A stretch of 49,039 bases of DNA, from positions 1 through 49,039 of the IMG/VR virus record IMGVR_UViG_3300032516_000044. One strand, given 5' to 3'. Origin of the DNA: a virus. Below the pieces are notes generated by a model, which saw nothing but the letters and a program-made list of their open reading frames with translations, was not told the DNA's origin and did no database searches. The translations under genes were made by a program, and so were the position numbers. Shown here in pieces: positions 23,165-30,610 of this stretch (positions are counted from its first letter, which is position 1; the number at the start of each line of letters is the position of its first letter).

Positions 23165-23606
23165 ATGGAAGTTTTCTTTAATTGCGATAAAAGAAAACTC
23201 GGTTACGCCGTATCGGCTCGCCGTAAAAGAAACCTCGTTGCGCACTTGTTTATCGTCTAGGCCAATCAAAGACTTGGTTCTGTTTTACGCCACTCACCAT
23301 CGGCGGTTTTTAAGTCTTGACTGACTGGTTTTTGAGTCTTGTCCTGACTGACAATTTAGAGTCTTGTTCGGACTGATGTTTTAGTCGTGTCATGACTGAT
23401 GTTTGAGTCTTTCCTGACTGAGAGTTTTAAGTCTTGCTCGGACTGATTTTTACATCTTGTGCTGATGGTTTTTCAGTCTTGTCTGACTTTGCTAGTCACT
23501 AGCATTGAGTTTAAGGTTGGCTTCTAACCGGTTTGCTCGCTTGTCATTTCCTGACGGGTCTTTAACATTGACTCCCACGGTTTATTTTAGCGTTGTTTTC
23601 TCAACG
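23165..23606 (-). ncRNA. Non-coding RNA C with an array of eight small hairpins
   Basis: It is promoter-driven and has no gene. On the minus strand the 5' part has CGTTG-TTTTCT-CAACG-type and GCTAGT-G-ACTAGC hairpins, followed by eight units with period 22-25 nt: a 4-bp stem (AGTC/GACT) with a 6-7-base loop ending CAA or similar, then an A-rich linker. One unit has CATC/GATG instead, so two pairs changed together. The 3' part holds CCAA/TTGG and CGGC-GA-GCCG hairpins. No known family fits; a binding platform or sponge is my inference. Confidence 0.65.
23313..23487. repeat. Eight-unit hairpin repeat, ~23-nt period
   Basis: Units start on the plus strand at 23313, 23335, 23360, 23383, 23406, 23430, 23453 and 23475. 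Each is AGTC, 6-7 bases, GACT (CATC/GATG in the seventh), separated by T-rich spacers. Confidence 0.85.
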
Positions 23607-23612
23607 ACATCT

Positions 23613-23640
23613 ATCATACCACAATTCTTATTTCTGTCAA
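23613..23640 (-). promoter_or_regulatory. Promoter of ncRNA C (TTGACA-N16-TATGAT)
   Basis: Strong hexamers with the usual 16-base spacer; no start codon follows. Confidence 0.8.
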
Positions 23641-23649
23641 CAACTATTC

Positions 23650-23847
23650 TTAGAAGATTTCATTTTTTCCAATTAGAAATGCACCGATGCATGTTAATAC
23701 AAGCAATATCAACGGAACAAATATACATACTAAAACATTAAAATGTCGTGGGCTTGATAAAAAGCCAAGGACTGCAGAACCATAAAGGAATAGACCACCA
23801 AACATTCCAAAAAACAATCCAGCAATATATTTGTTGTGACGTTGCAT
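23650..23847 (-). CDS. Small two-helix membrane protein (65 aa)
   Basis: Membrane helices near residues 8-31 (AGLFFGMFGGLFLYGSAVLG) and 38-60 (VLVCIFVPLILLVLTCIGAF), basic N-terminus. Second gene behind the 24205 promoter, after the L7/L12-like gene. Function unknown. Confidence 0.65.
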   Translation of the reverse strand: MQRHNKYIAGLFFGMFGGLFLYGSAVLGFLSSPRHFNVLVCIFVPLILLVLTCIGAFLIGKNEIF

Positions 23848-23850
23848 GTC

Positions 23851-24195
23851 TTAAAATGCTGTAAAAACAGGAGGCTTAGCATTGGTAAAATTACGTACAT
23901 CCTCTGATGCATCCTTAGCATCCCTCAAGCCCCAATTTGTCACCCGCCGGATTTCCTTAATAGCAGCAATCTTATTACCCATAGCAAGAAAATCATCAAT
24001 GATAATGTATTGCGTAGGAGAAAGATTAAAACGTGGACTGCCCATTGCTGTCGAGCCGACAATCGTATAAAACATCTCTGGACTTGGGCTAATCTCAATT
24101 AAGAGGTCGAGCGCTTGTTCCTTGATAACAGGAGAACAGGGGAGTGAAGTTAGGGCAAGACCGCGAAGAAACTTAATAACTTTGTCGTTTGTCAT
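23851..24195 (-). CDS. Protein with a ribosomal L7/L12-like C-terminal domain
   Basis: 114 residues. Residues ~70-104, with GNKIAAIKEIRRVTNWGLRD followed by AKDASEDV, match the helix pair of the bL12 C-terminal domain (K..vIK.vR..T.lgLkeAKd.ve). The N-terminal part is helical and unlike bL12, so this is not a full ribosomal protein. In bL12 this surface recruits translation factors. A phage copy could interact with elongation or initiation factors; this is inference. Confidence 0.7.
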   Translation of the reverse strand: MTNDKVIKFLRGLALTSLPCSPVIKEQALDLLIEISPSPEMFYTIVGSTAMGSPRFNLSPTQYIIIDDFLAMGNKIAAIKEIRRVTNWGLRDAKDASEDVRNFTNAKPPVFTAF

Positions 24196-24204
24196 ATTGT
24201 TACT

Positions 24205-24232
24205 ATTCTACCGATTTTTATATAAATGTCAA
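24205..24232 (-). promoter_or_regulatory. Early promoter (TTGACA-N16-TAGAAT), ATG 9 bases downstream
   Basis: One mismatch in the -10 box; drives 24195-23650. Confidence 0.8.
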
Positions 24233-24276
24233 GCGGAAACTTTTTGTGATACTATTTATTTTGGAGGATAAAACTT

Positions 24277-24630
24277 ATGATTATTAAAAAACTACTTGGT
24301 ATTACAGCGATTGCAATTTTAACATCGTGTGCAACAATTTATGCAGGGAATCCCGGTCTTGGAGTGAGTTGGGTTTGTATCTCAAATTGCACTGATAATG
24401 TAGATGATTCTATTTTACTACAGCGCAGTCCTGATTTGGGCACAAATTGGACATCCATTGCATCATTAGCAACAAATATTCTTAGTTATACCGACGCCGT
24501 TCTTCCCGACAGAACCACCTTTTCCTATCGTGTTGCAGCTGTTGCGTCTTGTTGTGGAACGGGAGATTGGTCCAATGTTGTATCTAAAACAACCAAGGGC
24601 AAACCAATCAAAGTTTTTATAATCAATTAA
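24277..24630 (+). CDS. Lipoprotein with fibronectin-III-like domain
   Basis: 117 residues on the opposite strand to its neighbours. The lipoprotein signal is MIIKKLLGITAIAILTSC (lipobox LTSC). The mature part has a FN3-like pattern: LQRSPDLGTNWTSIASL, then YTDAVLPDRTTFSYRVAAV, similar to secreted proteins of Verrucomicrobiota. GGAGG precedes the ATG by 9 bases, unlike the leaderless neighbours. Strand, leader and content suggest acquisition by transfer. It would act on the cell surface. Confidence 0.7.
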   Translation: MIIKKLLGITAIAILTSCATIYAGNPGLGVSWVCISNCTDNVDDSILLQRSPDLGTNWTSIASLATNILSYTDAVLPDRTTFSYRVAAVASCCGTGDWSNVVSKTTKGKPIKVFIIN

Positions 24631-24817
24631 TCGAATCGAATATCAATTTCTTTTGATACCGTGACCAATCGTTAAAGTGACGCGCATACCAGTCCCGCTC
24701 AGCCGCATTTACACCAACATCAGTGCCTGTGCGCTCACTCAATACCCATTTGTGCTTGACAATTTCATTGTAAATACTAGCATACAATTCCTCAAGCGGT
24801 TTATACATTACATTCAT
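24623..24817 (-). CDS. Short DUF4032-like protein (64 aa)
   Basis: From ATG 24817: MNVMYKPLEELYASIYNEIV, then HKWVLSERTGTDVG..AAERDW. The segment resembles the DUF4032-type motif (hKW.LSERaGrDVg...A..dW) found in longer bacterial proteins. It overlaps the convergent lipoprotein gene by 8 bases. Function unknown. Confidence 0.6.
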   Translation of the reverse strand: MNVMYKPLEELYASIYNEIVKHKWVLSERTGTDVGVNAAERDWYARHFNDWSRYQKKLIFDSIN

Positions 24818-24833
24818 AGTCTTAATATATAGT

Positions 24834-25580
24834 TTAATTATCGTTGAAAAATGGACTCTTTTCATGACTTACGACGCCATCCTGAACAATCGTTATATAC
24901 CGATTAGCAAAATCTACATCGTAATTGTTGCTCAAACTATCCTTCCTGTTCGGAGAAGCTTTGTAAATACCTTTCCCTAAAGGGTTTGGATGCGGTGTAT
25001 GACCCACAATTTGATGAATCCCATTGATTGGTACAAATTCCGTATCGTAATCCAACCAAGTTATACCACCAACAGGTAAATCACCGCCCCTTGACCATCC
25101 TGCACGCAATAGGCGCGGCGTATGACCACACTTAGCATACGTAAGCGCTTCCTCACAAATCTCCGTAAGGTATTGATAATCAAACCCTTTTATAGAATGT
25201 AATGCCCAAGACTTATGAATGCCAGCATGGCTAAATAGGAAGTTTTGACTAAAATAACAGAGCCTAAGCTGTTGCCAATCATCAGCATCCAACACACCTT
25301 CTATGGTTACTTGCTTCTCACTTGTATTGCCAGAACAGTGCAAACCTTTAGCAAGAGGATGAGCATACCACAAATCGTGGTTGCCCCATAAGTGTATGCG
25401 GTTGCGCTGTTTAAGACTATTTTTGAGCCATTCTGCAGCCCTTTTAATGTCAACAAGCGAATCGTAGAAATTATCAAAGTAATCGCCAAGAAACACAACT
25501 TCGTCGTAAGTCGTTGAGGCTAAATAGCCTTCGACCCATGACACTTGATTGTGCAAGTCGCTGATTACGATTGTTTTCAT
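24834..25580 (-). CDS. Calcineurin-like metallophosphoesterase
   Basis: 248 residues with all metal motifs in order: SDLHNQ (7-12), GDYFDN (32-37), GNHD (66-69), FSHAGIH (116-122) and GHTPHP (193-198). The family cleaves phosphoesters in proteins, nucleotides or RNA ends; T4-like phages use such enzymes with RNA ligases in end healing, which is plausible here with two ligases nearby. TAATG overlap with the upstream gene. Confidence 0.9.
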   Translation of the reverse strand: MKTIVISDLHNQVSWVEGYLASTTYDEVVFLGDYFDNFYDSLVDIKRAAEWLKNSLKQRNRIHLWGNHDLWYAHPLAKGLHCSGNTSEKQVTIEGVLDADDWQQLRLCYFSQNFLFSHAGIHKSWALHSIKGFDYQYLTEICEEALTYAKCGHTPRLLRAGWSRGGDLPVGGITWLDYDTEFVPINGIHQIVGHTPHPNPLGKGIYKASPNRKDSLSNNYDVDFANRYITIVQDGVVSHEKSPFFNDN

Positions 25581-25771
25581 TATGGATACTCAATGATTAT
25601 GTAGTCTTTATTAAATACAAGTCCCGTCACATCTACTTCATCATCAACGACATACTCCTCGTCCTTGAATGCTTCAGAATCCACCCATTCCGGCCAGCTG
25701 CAGCAACCATCGCCGCAATAGCGGTTAATTTTGATACGAATTTTGGATTCGTGGAGGAACTTAACTTTCAT
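25580..25771 (-). CDS. Small acidic protein (63 aa) with Cys pair
   Basis: Begins MKVKFLHESKIRIKINRYCGDGCC, acidic C-terminal half. The CGDGCC segment might bind metal. Coupled to the phosphoesterase by TAATG. No family recognised. Confidence 0.6.
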   Translation of the reverse strand: MKVKFLHESKIRIKINRYCGDGCCSWPEWVDSEAFKDEEYVVDDEVDVTGLVFNKDYIIIEYP

Positions 25772-25780
25772 AATGACTTA

Positions 25781-25808
25781 ATTATAGAGAAATTCTATAT
25801 TAAGTCAA
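25781..25808 (-). promoter_or_regulatory. Early promoter (TTGACT-N16-TATAAT), ATG 9 bases downstream
   Basis: One mismatch in the -35 box; drives 25771-24834. Confidence 0.8.
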
Positions 25809-25810
25809 GT

Positions 25811-26008
25811 TTATTCTGCTTCGACGGTAAGGACTTCGACACCGTAGGAGCTGCCCATACCATCACTGCGGAAGTCATAAGCAAATTCATCCACAGCAAT
25901 CTCTTGTGCTTCTTCTAAGGAAGATGCGCGGACAGTTTCGTATTTGATTTTTTCAGACCGCTCACAAATTGTGATGGTAAATACTTTTAAAACTTTATCT
26001 GTTTTCAT
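25811..26008 (-). CDS. Hypothetical early protein (65 aa)
   Basis: ATG 26008 overlaps the upstream stop as ATGA, so MKTDKVLKVFTITICERSEK is the start. Contains ASSLEEAQEIAVDEF, a pattern seen in many small phage proteins with a single beta-alpha unit. Function unknown. Confidence 0.62.
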   Translation of the reverse strand: MKTDKVLKVFTITICERSEKIKYETVRASSLEEAQEIAVDEFAYDFRSDGMGSSYGVEVLTVEAE

Positions 26009-26250
26009 TGAAAATTCATCCATGTAATCATTTCATTTTTTAGATTAAAGAGAAAATTATGATATTCCCAACCAAAAAACCAATGCTTCTTTTCAAGTTC
26101 TATCCAACCCCTTTTATCAATTCTCCTCATTCGGTATAATTTTGGATGACAATGTGCCAAATAGCGAGCACACCTAAACTCTTGTATTCTTTTCTGATTG
26201 TATTCAGTGTTAAGTGCGCCGATAAATCTCTCTGCCCATGTTTTATTCAT
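26005..26250 (-). CDS. Hypothetical early protein (81 aa)
   Basis: Basic and aromatic (FRCARYLAHCHPKLYRMRRI, ELEKKHWFFGWEYHNFLFN). First gene behind its promoter, start 7 bases after TATAAT. No domain recognised. Confidence 0.6.
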   Translation of the reverse strand: MNKTWAERFIGALNTEYNQKRIQEFRCARYLAHCHPKLYRMRRIDKRGWIELEKKHWFFGWEYHNFLFNLKNEMITWMNFQ

Positions 26251-26257
26251 ATTCTCT

Positions 26258-26285
26258 ATTATACCAATTTTATAAATAAAGTCAA
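26258..26285 (-). promoter_or_regulatory. Early promoter (TTGACT-N16-TATAAT), ATG 7 bases downstream
   Basis: One mismatch in the -35 box; drives 26250-25811. Confidence 0.8.
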
Positions 26286-26288
26286 CTC

Positions 26289-26546
26289 TTAAAGAAACTC
26301 AAAGTAAGGATAATTCTGATTGCCTTTTAATTGAAACCACCGCATTTGATTATTGCTTCGGAAATGAATAACCAAACGCTCTTCCATATCACGATAATCG
26401 CCTATACAATGAAATTTACTAGTAGATGTACGAATCTTATTGGCCTTGCAATAGCTAACAAGCCACTCACGGACACCATCGTTTTTGTCGAGGTAATCCG
26501 TAGAAATATCTACATTCACCGGCGGTATCTTAAACCGATTTTGCAA
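26289..26546 (-). CDS. Hypothetical early protein (85 aa)
   Basis: Overlaps the end of the Cys-rich gene by 17 bases. Sequence includes GVREWLVSYCKANKIR and RLVIHFRSNNQMRWFQLKG, a likely small alpha/beta fold. No family recognised. Confidence 0.58.
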   Translation of the reverse strand: MQNRFKIPPVNVDISTDYLDKNDGVREWLVSYCKANKIRTSTSKFHCIGDYRDMEERLVIHFRSNNQMRWFQLKGNQNYPYFEFL

Positions 26547-27210
26547 ATTTCACAACCTTAAATGATTCAGGCTGACCACCACAAATTACCTTCAACTCAC
26601 TCGGAGTCATTTTCCTATGAGCTTTAAGCACAATACAATCTGAATAACGATTGCCGTCCCACAAATTGATTAAACCATATAGCAACCCATCACCCGGTGT
26701 ACGCACATCCATTCTAGCAAGAATATATTGCTGACCTTCTTTTTCAAGAAGCAACAAATTGCAACAAGGATCAAAGGTGGGCAGATCGGCTGCCGTCTCT
26801 AGCTTTTTCTTAATAGTCTTGGGCAGACACTTCTCCAATGCAGCAATCATTTTATCAGGACTGCCGTTTTCACGAAATTGTCGGTATGGTGAAAGAGGCT
26901 CATCATCTATAGCAGAGTAATCACACTTTCTACCATTGAGAGCCTTGTAAAGTGGACACTTAATGCAATCCCCTTCCAAATAGTGATGACAGAGAGAACA
27001 ACTATCGGCGCCGATTTCCAAAACAGTTTTACCATTGGGACCACGCTTCGCAACTACGTGATCGTCAAGATACAAATCATACTCCTGTAATACATGAGAG
27101 GTCAAACCACGCCACTTGCGTAATGCGTGCTCGACAGCATTTTGCTTTGTGGATTCCATCGCATCTACCGGATAAAATTTAGCTAACCAAGCTTGGGATT
27201 GTTTATTCAT
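26530..27210 (-). CDS. Cys-rich, probably zinc-binding protein (226 aa)
   Basis: Residues ~68-96 (GADSCSLCHHYLEGDCIKCPL...KCDY) place four to five Cys and two His at zinc-binding spacing, a pattern seen in several phage proteins of unknown role. The C-terminal half has a beta region and ends in a basic helix (LKVICGGQPESFKVVKFAK). Start is 8 bases after TATAAT. Confidence 0.65.
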   Translation of the reverse strand: MNKQSQAWLAKFYPVDAMESTKQNAVEHALRKWRGLTSHVLQEYDLYLDDHVVAKRGPNGKTVLEIGADSCSLCHHYLEGDCIKCPLYKALNGRKCDYSAIDDEPLSPYRQFRENGSPDKMIAALEKCLPKTIKKKLETAADLPTFDPCCNLLLLEKEGQQYILARMDVRTPGDGLLYGLINLWDGNRYSDCIVLKAHRKMTPSELKVICGGQPESFKVVKFAKSV

Positions 27211-27218
27211 ATTCTCTA

Positions 27219-27246
27219 ATTATACCGATTTTATATTAAATGTCAA
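27219..27246 (-). promoter_or_regulatory. Early promoter (TTGACA-N16-TATAAT), ATG 8 bases downstream
   Basis: Perfect hexamers; the TGA of TTGACA is the stop of 27243-27443. Confidence 0.85.
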
Positions 27247-27443
27247 GTGACAATTTCATTCAGTTGGGTCTGCAGTAAATCCAATTCCTCAAGACCGACA
27301 AAGTTTTCCAGAATAGCAACATATTTTAACATCTGAATTTGTCCACATGTCGTATTAATCCAATACCGGCTACGCAATACGTGACATGTCGTTGCATCAC
27401 GCCGCACATAATCCATTAACTTATTAAATTGCGGTTTTGTCAT
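27243..27443 (-). CDS. Small hypothetical protein (66 aa)
   Basis: Begins MTKPQFNKLMDYVRRDATTC; helical, ends in an acidic Leu-rich helix. ATGA coupling to the upstream gene; stop lies in the next promoter. Unknown. Confidence 0.6.
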   Translation of the reverse strand: MTKPQFNKLMDYVRRDATTCHVLRSRYWINTTCGQIQMLKYVAILENFVGLEELDLLQTQLNEIVT

Positions 27444-27688
27444 AGATAAGGATTTTCCTCACGGTATGGGTCAAATGGGGCAAAGCCCGTGAACGTTCCG
27501 TTGTTATGAACCAATTCGTCCCACCGACCATCGCTATCACGATAGATGATGCGCAATTGTGGATAAAGCCGGTTGACATATTCGGTAACATTTTCAGCGT
27601 CATTTGTAACGCTCATTGCGTCGGTGTTATCATCAACTAAAAAGACTTTATCAGCGGTGCTTCCAACAATATGAAACTTGGATTTCAT
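27440..27688 (-). CDS. Hypothetical early protein (82 aa)
   Basis: Includes FLVDDNTDAMSVTNDAENVTE and RIIYRDSDGRWDELVHNNG, a pattern typical of small phage proteins with a curved beta sheet. Coupled to both neighbours (its start shares the upstream gene's last base). Unknown. Confidence 0.6.
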   Translation of the reverse strand: MKSKFHIVGSTADKVFLVDDNTDAMSVTNDAENVTEYVNRLYPQLRIIYRDSDGRWDELVHNNGTFTGFAPFDPYREENPYL

Positions 27689-27915
27689 TACTTAACCTTA
27701 ACCGCGTTGCGCTTAATTTCTGTCACATAGACATCGCCCAATTCGCCGTCGGGACACATTGGCGTGACTACATCACAGAACCAACGGGCATACGGATTAT
27801 TTGCTTCACCATCGGGCGCCTGATACTTCTTCAAGCAATACCAAGTCCATTCACCATTTGACCAAACTTCATACGCTTGCTCACGCTTGACCGTCTTTCC
27901 ACAGAGATTCTTCAT
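27688..27915 (-). CDS. Hypothetical early protein (75 aa)
   Basis: ATG 27915 is 7 bases after TATAAT and gives MKNLCGKTVKREQAYEVW; a longer frame to 27975 would run through the promoter and is rejected. Trp- and Cys-containing (EWTWYCLKKYQAPDG, WFCDVVTPMCPDG). No family recognised. Confidence 0.62.
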   Translation of the reverse strand: MKNLCGKTVKREQAYEVWSNGEWTWYCLKKYQAPDGEANNPYARWFCDVVTPMCPDGELGDVYVTEIKRNAVKVK

Positions 27916-27922
27916 AGTAGTA

Positions 27923-27950
27923 ATTATACCGATTTTATAATAAATGTCAA
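27923..27950 (-). promoter_or_regulatory. Early promoter (TTGACA-N16-TATAAT), ATG 7 bases downstream
   Basis: It lies entirely in the last codons of 27924-28148; the TAA inside TATAAT is that gene's stop. Confidence 0.85.
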
Positions 27951-28148
27951 GTCTTTTAAGCAGTATGGAATCCAACGCCAGAAGGGAAACCCAATCAGTC
28001 TAAAAGACTTTCTGGTATTTCCTTGTGCGTCTAATCCCGGCCAATAGACGATGCCCCAAATATAATGGAAGCTCCAATGCTCCCATGTCAGTGTTGCCTT
28101 CTTGAATTGAAGGCGCCAATCGCCTTGACTTAATTTAATTAGTTTCAT
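27924..28148 (-). CDS. Trp-rich small protein (74 aa) whose end encodes a promoter
   Basis: ATG 28148 (MKLIKLSQGDWRLQFKKATL) is 7 bases from the -10 box; longer frames to 28154 or 28184 are less likely. Sequence has HYIWGIVYWPGLDAQGN and FPFWRWIPY. The final residues DLTFIIKSV are dictated by the next promoter. Unknown. Confidence 0.6.
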   Translation of the reverse strand: MKLIKLSQGDWRLQFKKATLTWEHWSFHYIWGIVYWPGLDAQGNTRKSFRLIGFPFWRWIPYCLKDLTFIIKSV

Positions 28149-28155
28149 AAGCATT

Positions 28156-28184
28156 GATATACCGATTTCTATAATAAATGTCAA
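28156..28184 (-). promoter_or_regulatory. Early promoter (TTGACA-N17-TATATC)
   Basis: Spacer is 17 here because of one extra base relative to its siblings; -10 box has two mismatches. Drives 28148-27924. Confidence 0.65.
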
Positions 28185-28191
28185 GCGTTAA

Positions 28192-28413
28192 TTAGGCAAA
28201 TGGCGTATATAAAACTTGAATCCTTGTGCCATTACGTAATGACATTACATTGCCCGCACAACCATTCCAGAAAAATCCTTCAATGTCAAAATCTTCTTCC
28301 CCTGCTAACTTCAACAATTGTCGAATGGCATCTTTTACATCCATTTCTTCGACTAAAGAACAAGCCAAGATAGTATTGGATCCAATGTTTGCTACAAGAT
28401 ATTTTTCATTCAT
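28192..28413 (-). CDS. Hypothetical early protein (73 aa)
   Basis: From ATG 28413 (MNEKYLVANIGSNTILACSL). Contains VKDAIRQLLKLAGEEDFDIEGFF and ends RIQVLYTPFA. Second gene after 28592. No family recognised. Confidence 0.6.
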   Translation of the reverse strand: MNEKYLVANIGSNTILACSLVEEMDVKDAIRQLLKLAGEEDFDIEGFFWNGCAGNVMSLRNGTRIQVLYTPFA

Positions 28414-28424
28414 AATTTTATCAA

Positions 28425-28592
28425 TCAATCAACCAATTCAACTTCGTCAATCTCATATGAGGTATGAAACCGATAAGGCATTGCACATAACGCTGCCATC
28501 GCTGCGTCATACGTCCGAAACGCCTTGACATTTGCAAACGTCGAACCATCATAATCCGTTGAGTGCTCCAGCGTTAATACGTAAATCGTCAT
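28425..28592 (-). CDS. Small hypothetical protein (55 aa)
   Basis: MTIYVLTLEHSTDYDG...RTYDAAMAALCAMPYRF, a beta-alpha unit like many small phage proteins. Start 8 bases from a GATAAT box with no binding site. Below 60 residues but promoter position and composition support it. Confidence 0.65.
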   Translation of the reverse strand: MTIYVLTLEHSTDYDGSTFANVKAFRTYDAAMAALCAMPYRFHTSYEIDEVELVD

Positions 28593-28600
28593 ATATGTAC

Positions 28601-28628
28601 ATTATCGCTATTTTTATAATAATGTCAA
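28601..28628 (-). promoter_or_regulatory. Early promoter (TTGACA-N16-GATAAT), ATG 8 bases downstream
   Basis: Drives 28592-28192. The TGA in TTGACA can end the small frame 28625-28732. Confidence 0.8.
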
Positions 28629-28732
28629 GGTCTTTCCCATGCGTAATCTCTTTGTTCACCATACCGCCAACGAATCCATCGGTATTTCAACCAGTGGAAA
28701 CGCGGCGGCAGTAAGCGAAGGATTACAAGCAC
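28625..28732 (-). CDS. Possible small basic Trp-rich peptide (35 aa)
   Basis: GTG start inside the end of the RNA ligase gene; product MLVILRLLPPRFHWLKYRWI, continuing RWRYGEQRDYAWERP, ends at the TGA of the next TTGACA box, the same trick as several neighbours. Strongly basic and aromatic. No clear binding site, so the call is tentative. Confidence 0.35.
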   Translation of the reverse strand: MLVILRLLPPRFHWLKYRWIRWRYGEQRDYAWERP

Positions 28733-29799
28733 TGATACACCAATTTCTTCATTTGTTCGACAGTTAATTCCTTACCATCCAATAGAGAAAACATAAACGA
28801 TGAGCGGTTAGTCTTACCGTAAGAGCCAACAATCGCTAACGCAGCATCCTTACGGGAGACAACCTTGAGAGGCTCAACAAATGACTTCATATGAGCAACA
28901 ATGACATCAACCTTTTTCTTTGAGTCAACAATCTTTGAAACAAACGGTAAAACCATTTGCATGCATTCAAAATCAAACTGCGCCATTAACATTTCAAGAA
29001 AAGTATTATATGAAGGACAATTATATTCAAAAAATAAATCAATAGTGTTATCCATCGTTGCATTTTCCTTAAACCGATGCAACTTCAAATAAATTTCTGC
29101 TTTGATTTTGTGAATTGCTTGGCCGTTTTGAGAGTATAAGCAGACACCTTCCTTACCATTCCAAAGTTTTACGGAATCAATACAATGTTCAATAGAATTA
29201 AATGAATAAACTTCAGGACGATTGATATTTAATTCAATCGCAAGTCCATTTAATTCAGATTGAATCATAAGAGAATAGTCATTTTTATTGATGGCGCCGA
29301 CCAACCAAAATTGTGGCGTAACACCGTAGTCAATGACTATTTTCAAATTGGGCGTAGTAATTTCACAAAGCAAAGTATAATTGGAATTCTTCTTGAGCCA
29401 TTCAACAAGCTTAGGATTGTTATTTAAGCAATACTCAAAGTCTGCCCAATTTTCTAATGATGTGTGATGGAAGGTGCCTCGCGTGCGCATATTCAGACGC
29501 TCATTAACAAAATCAATACAGACAAGAGAGCCGTCGATTTTAGTTACAAAATCGACACCATTAACAGAGAGGGGGACAGTAAAATTTTCTGAATTCTCAC
29601 CAAAATTAGTAAACTTAGGAAAACCAGCAGACAACAGATTGCCTTCCAAATCCCAAATTGAAGAACGAAAAATCTTATTGGTCTGATTAAATTTAATTCC
29701 AATGTGTTGTGGTTGAATGAGTTTTGAAGAAACACCACAAAATTCTTGTTCATGCACAATAAAATCGGTAAAATCGTAGTTATTTAATGAAATTTTCAT
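28723..29799 (-). CDS. rnlA: RNA ligase, T4 Rnl1-like
   Basis: 358 residues from ATG 29799 (a GTG at 29820 is possible). Nucleotidyltransferase motifs: FPKFTNFGEN upstream of motif I, motif I TKIDGSLV (Lys87), LLCEITTP near 143-150, motif IV EGVCLYS (217-223) and motif V IHKIKAEIYLKLH (Lys231, Lys233). Rnl1 seals tRNA cut in the anticodon loop. T4 Rnl1 is 374 residues, so this is full length. Its upstream side was probably separated from other genes by the plus-strand endonuclease insertion. Confidence 0.85.
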   Translation of the reverse strand: MKISLNNYDFTDFIVHEQEFCGVSSKLIQPQHIGIKFNQTNKIFRSSIWDLEGNLLSAGFPKFTNFGENSENFTVPLSVNGVDFVTKIDGSLVCIDFVNERLNMRTRGTFHHTSLENWADFEYCLNNNPKLVEWLKKNSNYTLLCEITTPNLKIVIDYGVTPQFWLVGAINKNDYSLMIQSELNGLAIELNINRPEVYSFNSIEHCIDSVKLWNGKEGVCLYSQNGQAIHKIKAEIYLKLHRFKENATMDNTIDLFFEYNCPSYNTFLEMLMAQFDFECMQMVLPFVSKIVDSKKKVDVIVAHMKSFVEPLKVVSRKDAALAIVGSYGKTNRSSFMFSLLDGKELTVEQMKKLVYQCL

Positions 29800-29845
29800 T
29801 TGTTTTTGAATAGATAACACTATTTATCTTAATGGAGAAGATTAT

Positions 29846-30610
29846 ATGTTAAATGATATAAAATGTCAAGTCTGTAATAAAAATTTTACACCACAAAAAA
29901 TTACTACAAGGTTCTGTTCAACAACATGTTGCAACAAAAGTCGTGGATTCTTTTTTAAGAATCCTATGTTTTGTGAGTGGTGTAAGAAAAAAATTGATAG
30001 GCCTTGTCCATCAAAAAATCACCGATTTTGTTCTAAGCACTGTGAAATGGAATGGCGCCGAAAAGACAGAATTGAAATTGAATGTAAAATTTGTCATAAA
30101 AAATTTATGGTAACACCCACCGTATTAAAAAATGGAAGAAAGTTCTGCTCAAGAAAGTGCATGGGCGTTGAAGTGCGAAATACACATTGGAATTACTCTC
30201 CGCAATATCGTTCTTTTGGAGAATGCGCAATGGTTTGTTTATTACGAAAAAATTATCCGTTGCTTAAAATTGTTCCGAATGAAAGGGTGCAACTAGAAGG
30301 ATTTGAGATTGATATTTGGCTTCCCGAGTTAAATGCGGGCATTGAATATAATGGTCAACACCATTTTAAACCTGTATATGGAGAAAAAGTATTTGTCAAA
30401 ACGAAAAAGAGTGATGCAGCTAAAAAAGCTATCGCAGCAAGAAAAGGAATTAAAATGGTCTATATTTTCCCCGACGGTACGGTTTCCAAAACTAGTAAAA
30501 CCAAAATAAAAACTATGTTTGTTAATTGTTGTAAAGAGGTTGGATTAAATGAACCCACAAAGCTAGATTTTACTACGGATGAGATATTATCTGAAAGACT
30601 CAATAGATAA
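29846..30610 (+). CDS. Homing-type endonuclease with zinc fingers and PD-(D/E)XK (Vsr-like) domain
   Basis: 254 residues, opposite strand to neighbours. Four Cys-pair modules occupy residues 1-110 (CQVCNKNFTPQ, MFCEWCKKKID, CKICHKKFMV, KFCSRKC). The C-terminal part FEIDIWLPELNAGIEYNGQ followed by HHFKPVYG and a KGIKMVYIFPDG strand fits PD-(D/E)XK homing or very-short-patch-type nucleases. GGAG precedes the ATG. Likely a mobile free-standing endonuclease gene inserted between two minus-strand genes. Confidence 0.8.
   Translation: MLNDIKCQVCNKNFTPQKITTRFCSTTCCNKSRGFFFKNPMFCEWCKKKIDRPCPSKNHRFCSKHCEMEWRRKDRIEIECKICHKKFMVTPTVLKNGRKFCSRKCMGVEVRNTHWNYSPQYRSFGECAMVCLLRKNYPLLKIVPNERVQLEGFEIDIWLPELNAGIEYNGQHHFKPVYGEKVFVKTKKSDAAKKAIAARKGIKMVYIFPDGTVSKTSKTKIKTMFVNCCKEVGLNEPTKLDFTTDEILSERLNR

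Noticed and set aside
23313-23487. CRISPR array
   Set aside because: Units are ~23 nt in total with short 4-bp palindromes and no constant repeat separated by unique 30-nt spacers; no cas genes are near.
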